DNA of 64,000 bases from Zygaena filipendulae (GCA_907165275.2 OU015654.1:12479501-12543500), one strand, 5' to 3'; positions 44,113 through 55,094 are shown, counted from the stretch's first letter. Notes: generated from the sequence alone by a model not told the origin. Numbers and translations: made by a program.

Positions 44113-45604
44113 CTACGGCTTCTTGTCGAACAGCGGCAGCTTGGAGCGGACGGCGCCCTCGCACACCAGCAGCCGCTGCAGCGCCGGCCCGCGCCGCGCG
44201 CCGCCCGCCCCCACACCCGCAGGCTTCACGTCCACGAAGTACTCGCGCTCGTCGCGGCCGCGCGAGGCGCGCACTAGCCGCGGCAGCGCCGCCAGCGCGC
44301 CCCCGCACCGGAACTCGCCGCCCTTGCGTTCGAAGTACTCCACGATCTTGGAGATCTGCGCGCTGCGCGCCAGCCGCGGCAGCCGCTCGTCGCAGCACAG
44401 GCTGTCGGAGCCGGCCAGCGACGCCACGTCCTCCGAGCTGGACGTGTACACGCTCGACGTGCGCTGGCAGCCGGCGCCGCCCGCCGCCACCCAGCGCGCG
44501 CCCGCCGCGCAGCAGCACCGCGTCAGCACGTGGCACTCGCCCTCCGCCTCGCCGCCCGCGCCGCCCGCGCCACCCGCGCCACCCGCTCCCTCCGCGCGCC
44601 CGCACAGGAACGGCGACGCGAGCGCCTCGGCCAGCTCGTCGAGGCTGCGCAGCGAGCCCGCGCCGCTCGCCTCGTCCGCGGCGCCGCGCCGCCCGCCGCG
44701 CGCCGCGCCCGCCCCCGCCCCCGCGCCCGCGCGCTCGTACGCCGCGAGGCAGGCGCCGCACACGCGCACGCGCAGCGCGCACTCGGCGGGCGCGTCGTCG
44801 TCGTCGTCGCCGTCCACGGAGCGGTCGGAGGGCGCGCGGCGCGAGGCGCGGCAGCGCGCGCAGCCGCCCAGCGAGCAGGGGCACATCGCGTCGTAGAAGC
44901 ACTCGCCGGCCGGGTGCTGGCACAGGTCGCCGGTGCCCACCGAGAAGATGCCGCTCTCGCAGGAGCCGCGCCGCCGGCCCGCGCCCGCCGCCCGCAGCAG
45001 CGCGCGCTCGCTGAGCTCGACGCTCGAGCTGCTCTCGCGCAGGCGCGGCGCGGCGCGCGGCTCGGGCGGCGGCGGCGGCGGCCCCGGGCAGCGGTCGAGG
45101 CTGCCGCGGCGGCTGAGCGCCGGCGAGGAGGGCAGCGAGGCGCAGCGCGGCCGGTCGTCGTCGGCGGGCGGCGGCGGGGAGGGCAGCCCGCCGCCCGACG
45201 AGTACCCGCCGCCGACGGGCTCGAGGATCTTCTTGACGCCGCGGAAGGCGTGCAGCGGGCGCGGCGGCGCCACGTGCGCGCGGGGCTGCGCGTGCGCGTC
45301 GCGCAGCACGGCGATGTGCGCGAGGCGCTGCAGGCGCGCGGGCGGCGCGGGCGCGGGCGGCGCGGCGCCGGCGGCCAGCGCGCCGGCCGAGCGGTGGCGC
45401 GCGTCGCCCGCGGCCCGCGCCGCCCACTGCAGCTCGGAGAGCGAGCGGCGGTGCTGCGCGGCGAGCGCGCCCCAGGCGGCGGGGCGCCACGCGGCCGCCC
45501 CCAGCGGCTGGCGGCGCGGGCTGCCCTCGGAGCGCAGCCGCGCGCCGCGCCGCCACGCGTCCGGCCCGGGGCAGGAGCGCGGGCCCGACGCGTCCGCCTC
45601 CTCG
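44113..45604 (-). CDS. cdi: TESK/center divider kinase, last exon: C-terminal tail
   Basis: A 1492-base exon enters in phase 2 after CCCCGCAG and ends ...RSKLPLFDKKP-stop. It encodes about 497 residues, low complexity and Ala/Arg/Ser/Pro-rich, but with recognisable TESK tail features: a CASLPSSPALSRRGSLD block like the RCRSLPSSP motif of vertebrate TESK1, and a Cys-rich CPCSLGGCARC segment. Both are non-catalytic; the first looks like a phospho-Ser/14-3-3 type site (inference). The exon is extremely GC-rich, so long open frames on all other frames of both strands here are shadows. Assigned frame is fixed by splice phase from six upstream kinase exons. Confidence 0.85.
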
Positions 45605-45681
45605 CTGCGGGGGGCACACGCACACACACACACACCGCAACATTACAACGAGTCGCTATACAAATATACAATAATATTTTA

Positions 45682-46112
45682 GGTCGCTATCCGTCGGCAA
45701 ATCGGCAACGATGCAAAGATGCAGTGAAAGATCTTTGATTATGATCCGCCGCGTCGCTACGCTGGATTATATTAATTTTATATGGTCACCGATCAGTCGA
45801 CAAATCAGAAAATAAAATAAAATGCAGATAAAAATAATTATCTCTAGGCATGATCCGCCGTCGTTACTTGGATTACACTATGTTAGGTCGCCGATACCTC
45901 GGCAAATCGACAATAATACAAAGATGCAATAAGTAATCTCTGGGTATAATCTGTCGACATGTTGGATTCTCGCTTACAGTTTTGATAGACCATGCATTTT
46001 ATTGAAACTATACGTCAACGTTTTTGACACATATCTTAATTTAGCTGTGAATTGGCGACAATACAAAGGAAAAGAGCGAGTAATGATCCATCAGCGGGTC
46101 GGCAACTCGCAC
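45682..46112. repeat. 102-bp degenerate tandem repeat in kinase intron
   Basis: Units start with GGTC at 45682, 45784 and 45886, with a partial fourth near 46044. Shared words are CGGCAAATCG, ACAATACAAAG and ATGATCCG. An isolated related unit lies at 42373-42452. Confidence 0.7.
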
Positions 46113-46184
46113 GCACACTATATACATCCCCATTAAGTCCCCCGTGGAACCCCCCGCCCCTATACGCCCAGCGCCCCGCCTCAC

Positions 46185-46300
46185 CTCTCGCACGAGTTGC
46201 TGGGCGTGAGGCAGCGCCACGCGACGTCGTCCTCGCACTCCTTGATATCGGCGAGTGTTGTCACTATTTCTGGGAATAGCGGCCGCGCCTTTGGTTCGTA
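46185..46300 (-). CDS. cdi: TESK kinase, exon with end of kinase domain
   Basis: Between CGTTCCAG and GTGAGG, 116 bases, phase 0 in and phase 2 out. Encodes YEPKARPLFPEIVTTL, the R-P-x-F helix that closes the kinase fold, then ADIKECEDDVAWR. Confidence 0.88.
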
Positions 46301-46497
46301 CTGGAACGATAGCGATATGTTTTTTCGTTGTAATTTTTTTCCAATTGTTTGCATAGCCAGAAAGAAAGAATCTTTATTTGGTGTATTTCTGTTGGCTGAA
46401 TAAATAAATAAATAAATGAATACAAACAAGAAACGGAAAAAAGAAAAATATACAAAAGAAAAATAAAAACTAAACATCGATATTTACTAATATTTTA

Positions 46498-46640
46498 GAG
46501 AGTTTGTGACGTTGTAGGCGGTAATCTGTGGATCTACTGAAACGATTTTGAAAATTCTTTTACTTGTAGGAAGCTACGGTAGTCCTCAGTTACACACGGT
46601 ACTTTTTATCTCGGGAACTCCGAAATTACCACGGGGGAAT
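46498..46640 (-). repeat. Repeat family A fragment, minus
   Basis: TACTTTTTATCTCGGGAACT then CCGAAATTACCACGGGGG. In a kinase intron. Confidence 0.5.
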
Positions 46641-46719
46641 CACCAATAACGCGATGTCACAGCAGGGATGATAAATGTGACCACCTGTGACATCAGCGGT
46701 GTGCTCGTGTATGTGTGTG

Positions 46720-46804
46720 TGTGTTTATGTATGTTAATGTGTGTGTGTGTGTGTGTGAGAGTGTGAGTGTGTGTGTGTGTGTGTGAGTGTGTGTGTGTGT
46801 GTGT

Positions 46805-46883
<79 letters not shown>

Positions 46884-46918
46884 TGTGTGTGTGTGTGTGT
46901 GTGTTTGTGTGTGTTTGT

Positions 46919-46978
<60 letters not shown>

Positions 46979-47072
46979 GTGTTTGTGTGTGTGTGTGTGT
47001 GTATGTGTGCAAATGTGTGTGTGTATGTGTGCAAAAGTGTGTGTGTGTGTGTGCTCGTGTATGTGCGTGCGT
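46720..47072. repeat. Long (TG)n/(CA)n microsatellite
   Basis: About 350 bp of nearly pure TG with interruptions. Its reading frames are repeats of Cys-Val or His-Thr and are not genes. It begins about 20 bases from the 5' splice site of the kinase exon at 47093. Confidence 0.95.
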
Positions 47073-47092
47073 GTGCGTGTGCGCGTGCTCAC

Positions 47093-47218
47093 AATGCAGC
47101 AGTTGAAGGTGAGGCGCAGGAAGGCGGGCACGGTGCGCTCGTCGCAGAGCCCCACGAACGCCATGTAGTCGAGGCCGAAGTTGTCGGTGCGCGGCAGCAC
47201 GTCCGGGTCGGCGTCCAC
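47093..47218 (-). CDS. cdi: TESK kinase, exon with VDADPDVLPRT
   Basis: 126 bases, phase 0 at both ends, acceptor CGTGCGCAG and donor GTGAGC. Encodes VDADPDVLPRTDNFGLDYMA then FVGLC...FNCCI. ADPD-x-LPRT-x-[DN]FGLD is diagnostic of TESK kinases among the LIMK/TESK group. Confidence 0.92.
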
Positions 47219-47274
47219 CTGCGCACGACCACCGCACCGCACCACAACACACGTTCAATGGGCTGCTTGACTTA

Positions 47275-47496
47275 CGGCCGCACTCAGAGTCGTTTTAATG
47301 ATTACTTGATTTGAAGTAAAGATTTTTAAAACAAAATATAGCTACGTAGTTAGAGACGTTCATTCAATTAATATTAATTGGCATTTAACTAAATTTAACT
47401 TAATTAGTCGAATGCCAATTAAAAATAATGGATATTTTGTTTTAAAAATCTTTAATGAAAATTAAGTGATCATTAAAACGACTCTGAGTGCAGCCG
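47275..47496. mobile_element. Palindromic MITE, family M1 copy 4
   Basis: 222 bp with TTA duplicated at 47272-47274 and 47497-47499. Ends CGGCCGCACTCAGAGTCG and its complement. It lies in a kinase intron. Confidence 0.85.
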
Positions 47497-47507
47497 TTAA
47501 TTTTAGG

Positions 47508-47800
47508 TTTACTCCGTCATGTCAATAAATAAAAAATATTGGACACGTATTTTTCTTCAAAAAATTAACGGAGACACATTGAGTCGAAATGTAGCGTGAC
47601 GTCACGCCGTGCTATAGTTTATACGACGTTATGACGTCACGAGCCCGCGCTCCTAAACTTTCGATGCGCTTTCTCTGATTATTTTTAGATTTATCATTAA
47701 TTTGAAAAACCAAAATATAGGTGTCTATTATTTTTTTATTGTCTAACTGGCGGACGAAATAGAATGTTGATAGAGTTTTGAGAATAAGGGCCCAGAGAGG
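47508..47800 (+). repeat. CRE-containing repeat family C copy 3
   Basis: Contains GCGTGACGTCACGCC and TTATGACGTCACGAGCC. It is adjacent to the M1 MITE in the same kinase intron. Confidence 0.65.
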
Positions 47801-47894
47801 CCTCTGGAACCGATCATAGGCTATTCTCCGTCTCTCTGGTTGAGCTGAACGACGAAGAGGACAGACCAGGACGAAAGGACCACCGCGGACTCAC

Positions 47895-48024
47895 CCTGGC
47901 GATGAGTTGGCACAGTATGATCCCGTACGAGAAGATGTCCGAGCGGTGGTCGTACCACCTGCCCCGGAGGCACTCCGGCGACATCCACCACGGGGAGCCG
48001 ACGCTCGGCAGCCGGTACCCGTTG
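47895..48024 (-). CDS. cdi: TESK kinase, activation segment exon
   Basis: 130 bases, phase 2 in and phase 0 out (CTCCCCGCAG...GTGAGT). Encodes [20 protein letters not shown], then [20 protein letters not shown] and IAR. SPE replaces the usual APE. The Ser in SVGSP is where TESK autophosphorylates by family knowledge. Confidence 0.93.
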
Positions 48025-48244
48025 CTGCGGGGAGGGACAGATATGTCACCGTGAAATTGTGAAAACCGTCAGTTTGTAAAATAACGGTAATATTGTGAAA
48101 TTCTGAGGACAGAAAATGCGTGGATGTCTGCACATCGGTACCTAATCTAACATGTCGGGGCGCACATAAATACCTCCTCAATGCCGATCGGTTACAATGT
48201 AACGGTTTTTACAATTTATCAATGACAGATACACATGTTTCGTT

Positions 48245-48390
48245 TTTATTTTTTCAGAGTTCCAGCGGGTGTTTCGGGATTGAAAGTGTCTTACTCTGTA
48301 TCCCTGTAAAGGTGTATATGCATGATGATCGGTTGGGCCCTTAAGGGGTGAAAGAGTAACAAACAAATAAAGTCACATTCGCATTTTTAA
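48245..48390 (+). repeat. Repeat family A fragment
   Basis: CAGAGTTCCAGCGGGTGTTT to AACAAATAAAGTCACATTCG. Confidence 0.5.
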
Positions 48391-48395
48391 TAGGA

Positions 48396-48869
48396 AGGAC
48401 TAGCTGCTCCTCGCGGTTTTGACCGCATTAATTTCTTAGTTCCCGCGGGATTTCGCGATAAAAAGTACCCGATATGATCCTTCTCTGTAAAACTGACAAC
48501 TTATATTTATATATGGCGTAGAGGTGGAAACAATGGCACATCTTATGTGCGAGTGCGATGCCTTGGCTCGTAAACGTATGGAACTTCTGGGGACGGCTTA
48601 CCTAGAACCAGAGGACTTTAGGCTCTTACCCCTCCACTGCACACTAGCCTTCGCCGCCGAGGTTTTCAGGGAGTAGAGGGAGGAGCATACGATGGGGATG
48701 GTACAAAAGATCCCAAGGGTCGAAGTACCGAGGCTTTACTTACCCACCCCATTGTCTAAGATAAGATAAGACAACTTATATGCAAAATTTTATGACAGTA
48801 ATCGGTTGAGCCATTAAGGCTTGAAAGCGTAACAAACAAACAAACTCACATTTGCATTTATATAATTGA
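48396..48869 (+). repeat. Repeat family A copy split by a non-LTR insertion
   Basis: Begins CTAGCTGCTCCTCGCGG and resumes at GCAAAATTTTATGACAG (about 48782) after the insertion at 48507-48769. Confidence 0.65.
48507..48769 (+). mobile_element. 5'-truncated non-LTR retrotransposon tail
   Basis: 263 bp flanked by a 12-base target duplication GACAACTTATAT (48495-48506 and 48770-48781). A frame at 48515-48676 encodes VETMAHLMCECDALARKRME and ends ...EVFRE-stop, as in the zinc-like C-terminus of R1/Jockey-group polyproteins. It has a (GATAA)n tail. Confidence 0.85.
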
Positions 48870-48964
48870 AGTGACTATAATTTTCAAATAACAGAAGCTT
48901 AATATATTAAGCATTATTTATTGATGCATAAATTACAAATTATAATAGATGAGAGAATACTGAC

Positions 48965-49050
48965 TCGGGCCGAGGTATTTTAGCGGCGAGCCCGAAGTCC
49001 GCGACGATGGCGGTGTAGTCTTCTTCGCCGACCTTCCTTAATAATACGTT
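48965..49050 (-). CDS. cdi: TESK kinase, DFG exon
   Basis: 86 bases, phase 0 in (AATTCCAG) and phase 2 out (GTCAGT). Encodes NVLLRKVGEEDYTAIVADFG and LAAKIPRP. The DFG Asp binds metal. With the preceding exon it completes HRDLTAKN. Confidence 0.92.
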
Positions 49051-49340
49051 CTGGAATTGAAAGAAGAAAAGTTTTAATATCCTGACCCATAACGATTCGA
49101 TGCTGTACCATAAATGAACAATTGTGATGAAAGTTAAGCTTAGCCAGTTATTCATGATATTATGTGGCATTTTCACGAAAAAAGGCAGAAATTCAAGTTT
49201 ACATCAATGACATTACGGACGCCGATAAGCCGGGTTAACATCACACAAAAGTAAGTTAATGATACAGAACGCGTTATTGAGAATTATACGTTTTTTAATT
49301 CTGTTTGTTTAAATACCAACTAAATGTCAACATAAAAAAA

Positions 49341-49776
49341 TGTTGACACAAAATAGCGCTGTAATTTTAAAACACGATTTACTCAAAATTTCTCCAGTGT
49401 GGGTTAACACGCTATTGTTTATCTATGATACGTGTTTTGCCAATACGCTACAATACTATGGCACTCGATTACACTATGAATGTAATAAAATAATGAACGA
49501 ATAACTCCACTCTCATCCAGGTGAACCTAGTAAAAAACTTGAAGAAATTATTTTAGCTGCTTTTTGAAAACCATGGAAAATGAATAGGGAGCTAACAAAA
49601 GGAGCAGTTTAAACATAAAAAAGAGGTCAACCAGATGAAGATGAAACTATTGAAAACGATAGTGTGATCGAGTACCAGAGTATTGTAGCGTATTGGCAAA
49701 ATACGTATCATAGATAAACACTGGAGAAATTTTGAGTAAATCGTGTTTTAAAATTATAGCGCTATTTTGTGTCAAC
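49341..49776. mobile_element. Long foldback element, family M5
   Basis: Arms of about 110-130 bp: TGTTGACACAAAATAGCGCT...CGATTTACTCAAAATTTCTC on the left and the complement on the right, ending TAGCGCTATTTTGTGTCAAC. The central 170 bp is unique. It lies in a kinase intron. Confidence 0.75.
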
Positions 49777-50017
49777 TTTTTTTTTCACATAATATTATAT
49801 TGTGTCGGTTTAGAAAACGGTGGCAGTGACGGAATGGGGAAGGTTCACTATGAAAAAAGTGATCAAGTCATAGCCATTTGTCTTCTACATTTAAGGCATA
49901 GGTGGAGCCCTCTATAATGCATTGACAACTGATTTTAATCAAAATAGGTACCGCAACTGTGAAACTTTACTGGCCAAAAACATAAATGAACAACAAAATC
50001 CATAGACATCCATTCAA

Positions 50018-50198
50018 ACTATAGATTGGCAATCAATCCGGTGCTTCGGTTTAAACGGGGTTTAAACCGAAGCACCGGATTTAGAAGAGGCTTTTATTGT
50101 GTTGTGAAGGTGCGAGGTGTTGTGAAGTGGATTATTATTATTATTTATCGGGTTTAAACCCAAGCACCGGGTTTAAACCGAGTTGATCGCTTATCTAG
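50018..50198. mobile_element. Palindromic element, family M2 copy 2, with SINE tail inside
   Basis: ATCCGGTGCTTCGGTTTAAA and CCCAAGCACCGGGTTTAAAC form the arms. The loop carries GTTGTGAAGTGGATTATTAT, the 3' end of the SINE at 57636. Confidence 0.6.
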
Positions 50199-50301
50199 AA
50201 ATTGGGACTGGAAGTTTTTTGCGAGAATTGTAGGCGTAGTCGTTCTATTCCCGCTCCAAAAACTCGATGTCCACTGTTTCGTTTTTTTCTTATTCGCTCA
50301 C

Positions 50302-50503
50302 CTTAGCAGTAAGGTCCCTATGGAAGACGCCGAGCGAATGCAGGTACTTCATGCCGGCGGCCACGTCCGCCGCCAGCGAGATCCTCAGCAGCTGCGCCAT
50401 GGGCTCCGGGGGCCGGCTCAGTATGAGCTGTTCCAGCGAACCGCCCTCCATGTACTCCGTCAGGGCGTGCAGCTGACCCTCGTGCACGCATACACCCATG
50501 AAT
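50302..50503 (-). CDS. cdi: TESK kinase, hinge and catalytic loop exon
   Basis: 202 bases, phase 2 in (ATCCCCCAG) and phase 0 out (GTGAGC). Encodes [20 protein letters not shown] then GSLEQLI...[14 protein letters not shown]. [17 protein letters not shown] is very close to TESK1/center divider. HRD Asp is the catalytic base. Confidence 0.94.
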
Positions 50504-50659
50504 CTGGGGGATTTAAAATTCAAATTTCGAATAAAATCTTTATTTTTTTAATTAACGCACCGCACCTATCGCAATTTATCGCAACAATTTTGCCAATGTT
50601 TTAATAACAAAAATTTCTTCTTAATCTACACTGATATACCTAGCTACTAAACTCAACTA

Positions 50660-50748
50660 ACGATCCGATTGATGCAGTAGGTCAACATACCTACCTGCTA
50701 ATCGAGGTGTTCCAGGTTCGATTTCCGGTGGGGTGGACTCACAAAAAA
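50660..50748 (+). mobile_element. SINE fragment
   Basis: CCTGCTAATCGAGGTGTTCC and AGGTTCGATTTCCGGTGGGG match the B-box region of the SINE at 57636. Confidence 0.55.
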
Positions 50749-51717
50749 GGAAAAGCAGCCAAGATCTATCTATATACGAGTACCTATCTACCGAGTACCT
50801 ATTGTTGTAACGTCAGCTTATTGTTACACAAAAAAAAAATACGCGTCGAATTGAGAACCTCTTCCTTTTTGGGAAGTCGGTTAAAAGGACCCTCATATTT
50901 CTTTCGCAGTAGTCATGACAGTGATCAAAATACGAAGTGCACTTTAAAGCGAGATAACAATTTATGGATAAATAAAAGTCGTTAATAAACGTAATCCCCT
51001 TCAATCAAATACGATTTATTAACTGGAGCCAACGAAGTATTTAGCTATAATAACACGCTCGCCGCCACACTTTCCATATAAATCATTCATTACGACCGCA
51101 ACGTGATATTTAATCGTTTCCAATTCGACATTAAACTTCGATTGTATTGCAATAATAACACAACAACGGCACACGGATGCGTTCACATGTCTTATGTTAA
51201 AACAATTTGGGAGGATGGCATACCACGGCGACTTAAATAAATACCTATACTTAAGGTAGGTAGGTACACGGCAAACATCCGAAGCAGAAACCGGCTATGT
51301 AGATAATATTAATAATACTTGGATATTCTCGCCCAGCGCCATCTGGTCATAAACTACTTACACCATTTACGTATTTTTATTAATATACAATAGATAAATG
51401 AAAAAAAAAAACAGAGTACAAAATTGAATAAAAAAATCCCATCAACACCAAATAAGCTGAACTTGTATTATGTGTACCAGATATACGACAAAAACTTACA
51501 AACTTTAGACAAATAGGTACAAATTAAACACCAGACTAAGGGTAATTACCCCTTCCCTTTTATCTCTCTGTCAACCCAATGGTTAACTGTCAGAGAATGC
51601 CGCAAGGCATTAAGTTCGCCATTTGTAATATTTTGTGCAAGAAGAATAAATAAATAAATAAATAGATAATTACAATAAATGTTCGAAATGTTCGAAATCG
51701 AAACCGCGTCACCTGTA
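50749..51717 (-). other. Kinase intron DNA
   Basis: No exon or clear repeat recognised; AT-rich. Confidence 0.4.
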
Positions 51718-51943
51718 GGGCGATTATGTAACTTTTGTTTCTATCATTTTTCGATTTCAATCGGAAAAATAGCGGTTTTGTGATTAATTGGTTATGTTTA
51801 GACAGCTTCAAGTTTTGAAATATGTTTATTTTGGTTGATTGCTAGATATTGTAGGTGTCAAAAAGTGCATATTGTAATCACAAAACCGCTATTTTTTCGA
51901 TTGAAATCGAAAAATGATAGAAACAAAAGTTACATAATCGCCC
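51718..51943. mobile_element. MITE with TA target duplication
   Basis: 226 bp with inverted repeats of about 72 bp, beginning GGGCGATTATGTAACTTTTG, flanked by TA on both sides. The TA duplication suggests a Tc1/mariner-type mobiliser. The arms differ by only a few bases. Confidence 0.85.
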
Positions 51944-54900
51944 TACTGGTGTAGTTGTCAAGTTCGCTAACCACTGGATCAACGGTGCTATATACCTAAA
52001 ACATCTAGAGGTAGAACCAAAACATGTAATTAAAGCCCGCCTGTATGGCGTATTGATAAAAAAATATAAGCAAGAGGTTATAATTACCCAAACAGAATCC
52101 ATAATAAATATGTCGGAAAAAACTTCTATCAAAAACGACCAGAAAAAAACAGTGGAATTTGTATACGCGATGCGATCGGTAGCGATTTTGTGACTTAAGG
52201 CATGCATTTCTCAATAATAATCATTTAGAAAAGGTAGATAATTAAACAGTAAGTAATGCAGATTGGCTGTAAATCATTATTCTAATTATTTGCAACAGCG
52301 AAAGACCTTGTGTATGTTGTAATAATAGCAAAGTGAGAGCACGAGACGGTAATTAGAATATGATTGACGATGCCGATGCGGTAACGAAGATTCCAACCGT
52401 GCAGCGAGACCAGCATCAAACACGCCGAAATCTTTAGTAATTTGGACTGGTCATGGATTGGTCTTTGATCGTTTAACAATTTGTACAAACAGTTTATAGA
52501 TAACCAGATGAGTTAGAGTAAAACACTTCTTCTAACACATGTAACAGTTAATGATGAATTTTGCAGTAATAATAGCGCCAAAGTAGTCTAGAAATATAGG
52601 TCTTTATCACAACCCGTCTAAGAAATCTCATAAATAGATAGTTTTTAAAACCTCTCAAACTACATATTAAATTTTCATTTTTAATTTATTTAGATGTAAT
52701 ATATTTTTTACTCTTTCCTCTTTAAGATTCTTCATAATGCTAGAATATAAGAGTCAATCCACTCCAAGCACAACGACCTTGTTACACAAATTAGAAGCCC
52801 CAAACATAATGATACCTACAATTTTTGCATCGTCACCATCGTTACATGTAAAAAAAATTGTTAAGTTTCACAACGAAGTCGTAGTAGTAACAAAGCCTAA
52901 ACCAAGGACAAACTCGGTGCTACGTTTAAGTAACCGTGACGTTCAGATAATTAAAAGGATACTTCAGAATTCATCAGCAAATGTTCATTCAGTTTCCTTT
53001 GAAGAATCGATTACTATTAATGTTTAAAAGACAATACAATCGGCTGCATTATGAAGTGATTATCACGGGATTATGTTATCCACGCAACCAGAGTGATGTC
53101 AAGACTCAAGGCCCATCAAGAAATTACACAGCAATGAATGCAAATTGCCAATTAAAACATCGCGTGCAAACAGGTCTGCGATATGTAGAGGGCATAAATA
53201 GTAATGAGAGGTCTCTGAACGCAGAAAGACAACAGATAAAACAAGAGATGATCATTTTAATTCATTGTTAAAGTGAAAGTTTCACAGTTTTCTTCCTAGG
53301 AAGTATTCACGTGAACGTTCTGCTCGCAGTTTAGAGGTTAATTTTGCGTCGGTTAAGTTTCTAAGTGGTTGCTAATTCACAATTTTCCTCGTGCAAAAAC
53401 ACATAAATATAAAATTTATGTTTCGCCATAAACAAGCTCACGCGAAGCAAAATTAAGTATACACAAGGAGTGAGAGTGTCGCCCTGTGTTTGCTTTGATA
53501 AGACAAAGAGCGTAATGTAAGCGATGATGATACGGCAAATTGATTGTTTCAAAATCGAAAGTTATTAGGCAATCGATCTAGTCGTATGAGCATTGAGAGG
53601 TAAGCAGCACGGCGACAAAGGACGCATTGTTTTTGAGTTTTGGATGATAAGCGAACAGGAACTGTGCCAAATCGCGGGACAGTGATGGGTATTGTTCGTG
53701 CCATCGCTACGGCGCGGCGTTGCGTAAATATGAGACAGGATAGGAAGTAGAATGAAATTGGAGCGAAATTAATATGGAATACGGATATTAATAATTTATT
53801 ATTTAACATTTCCGGGCCGGGTGACTGGAATACTGACAAAAAACAAAACTGTGTATTTTATATCTTTATGTTCGAAAGTTAATCACAATTTAAAATATTT
53901 ATTACCTAACAATAACTTCCGAATATACGTAGGTACTAAATTATTTCCTAGTACTTTAGATTTAGTGTCCGTATTAGGTCCATAGTTATTAAAAGTATCA
54001 ATTAAGTTACAGGCATCAGCTGCTTTTGCATATATACTCGTAATATAGCCCAGATATTATACGAGATATTAAACAATATTTACACAAACATTTAATTTGA
54101 TTGAACTCGTGTTTCTATAAAAAATAATAATTTGTAAACAGTATTGCCATGAAACATAATAGATTGCAGTTTGTTCAACAACGTTCCATTTTTATATCCG
54201 TTGATTCTTTCCCATAAATATTTCAACATAACTATTTATATTGTCGTTTATAAAATTGATACGTATTAAATATTATGGCGCCTTGCCTTTCATCATATTC
54301 TCAGTTGTTTGAGGATGACGCAAGCGTTGACAATGGCAGAGACGGTAGTTCAGAAACCAGCTTTTGTGAATGTTTGGTCAACATAAATATTCGACACAAA
54401 GGGAGACGCGACCAAAGAATCAAACCGAAATGAGTAAAAATCAGAAAAAAAAAAATGGACAAGTTGAAATGACCCTCTATCTTTGTTGCCAAAGAATAAT
54501 GAAATTTTAAGTAAAATAATAGAAATGAAGGTGAAAACGGGGGTAAAAGTTTTTATGGAATTATTTGCCGTTAGTTTCGAAGTTATTAGTCAAAAAATAA
54601 AACAAAGAAATGAAAAAGAGAAGTATTTTAGAATTTTTAGTTCCGTACCACGAGAGCGAAAGTTTGCACAGTACAGATTTTTGATGCTTCGTAATCACCA
54701 TCACCCGACAACAAACGTGTTATACTTTAGTAACAAATAATTATGAATAATATTAATTTAGTTGCAAATAAATGAATTGAATTGAATAATGAATAGCCGG
54801 TCCGACTGATTGTGAAAAAGGACGCTCTGGAACTATTCTATACTTCTGTACTATTCTAATCTTCTATACTATTATAAAATGAGAACTGTGGATCCCACCC

Positions 54901-54972
54901 GAGGATATTGGTTTAGTTTGTTCATAAACTCCGTGGACTGTGGTAGTTTTCTAAGATAACAGTGGCTCTCAC
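51944..54972 (-). other. Kinase intron DNA, including an unsupported plus-strand frame
   Basis: A 96-codon plus-strand frame at 52737-53027 (MLEYKSQSTPSTTTLLHK...) has no recognisable domain, splice context or promoter. It is recorded as possible but unsupported. The rest is AT-rich intron. Confidence 0.35.
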
Positions 54973-55094
54973 CCGAGGATGTTGGGGTGTTTCAGTTTGT
55001 TCATCAGCTGCACTTCCCGTAGCATGTTGGGACGGTTCGCCCGTTGCTGGTTCATCTTGAGCACCATCACCTCGCCTGACGTTTTGTGTGTCAC
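54973..55094 (-). CDS. cdi: TESK kinase, first exon seen: beta3 lysine and alphaC
   Basis: 122 bases, phase 0 in (GTATCCTCAG) and phase 2 out (GTGAGA). Encodes [20 protein letters not shown] then [24 protein letters not shown] has the ATP-binding Lys; REVQLM has the alphaC Glu. The glycine-rich loop and start codon lie in upstream exon(s) not recognised to the window end. The seven exons (this one, 50503-50302, 49050-48965, 48024-47895, 47218-47093, 46300-46185, 45604-44113) sum to 758 codons with every phase matching. TESKs phosphorylate cofilin and shape actin; the Drosophila relative is center divider. Confidence 0.92.

Noticed and set aside
44045..45738. Several open frames of 240-530 codons on the plus strand and other minus frames
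   Set aside because: They are Ala/Arg shadows of the GC-rich kinase exon. Only one minus frame joins the upstream kinase exons in phase.
46640..47314. Frames rich in His-Thr or Cys-Val
   Set aside because: Translation of the TG/CA microsatellite.
52737..53271. Two overlapping 96-codon plus-strand frames
   Set aside because: Inside a kinase intron on the other strand, with no recognised domain; too weak to call.
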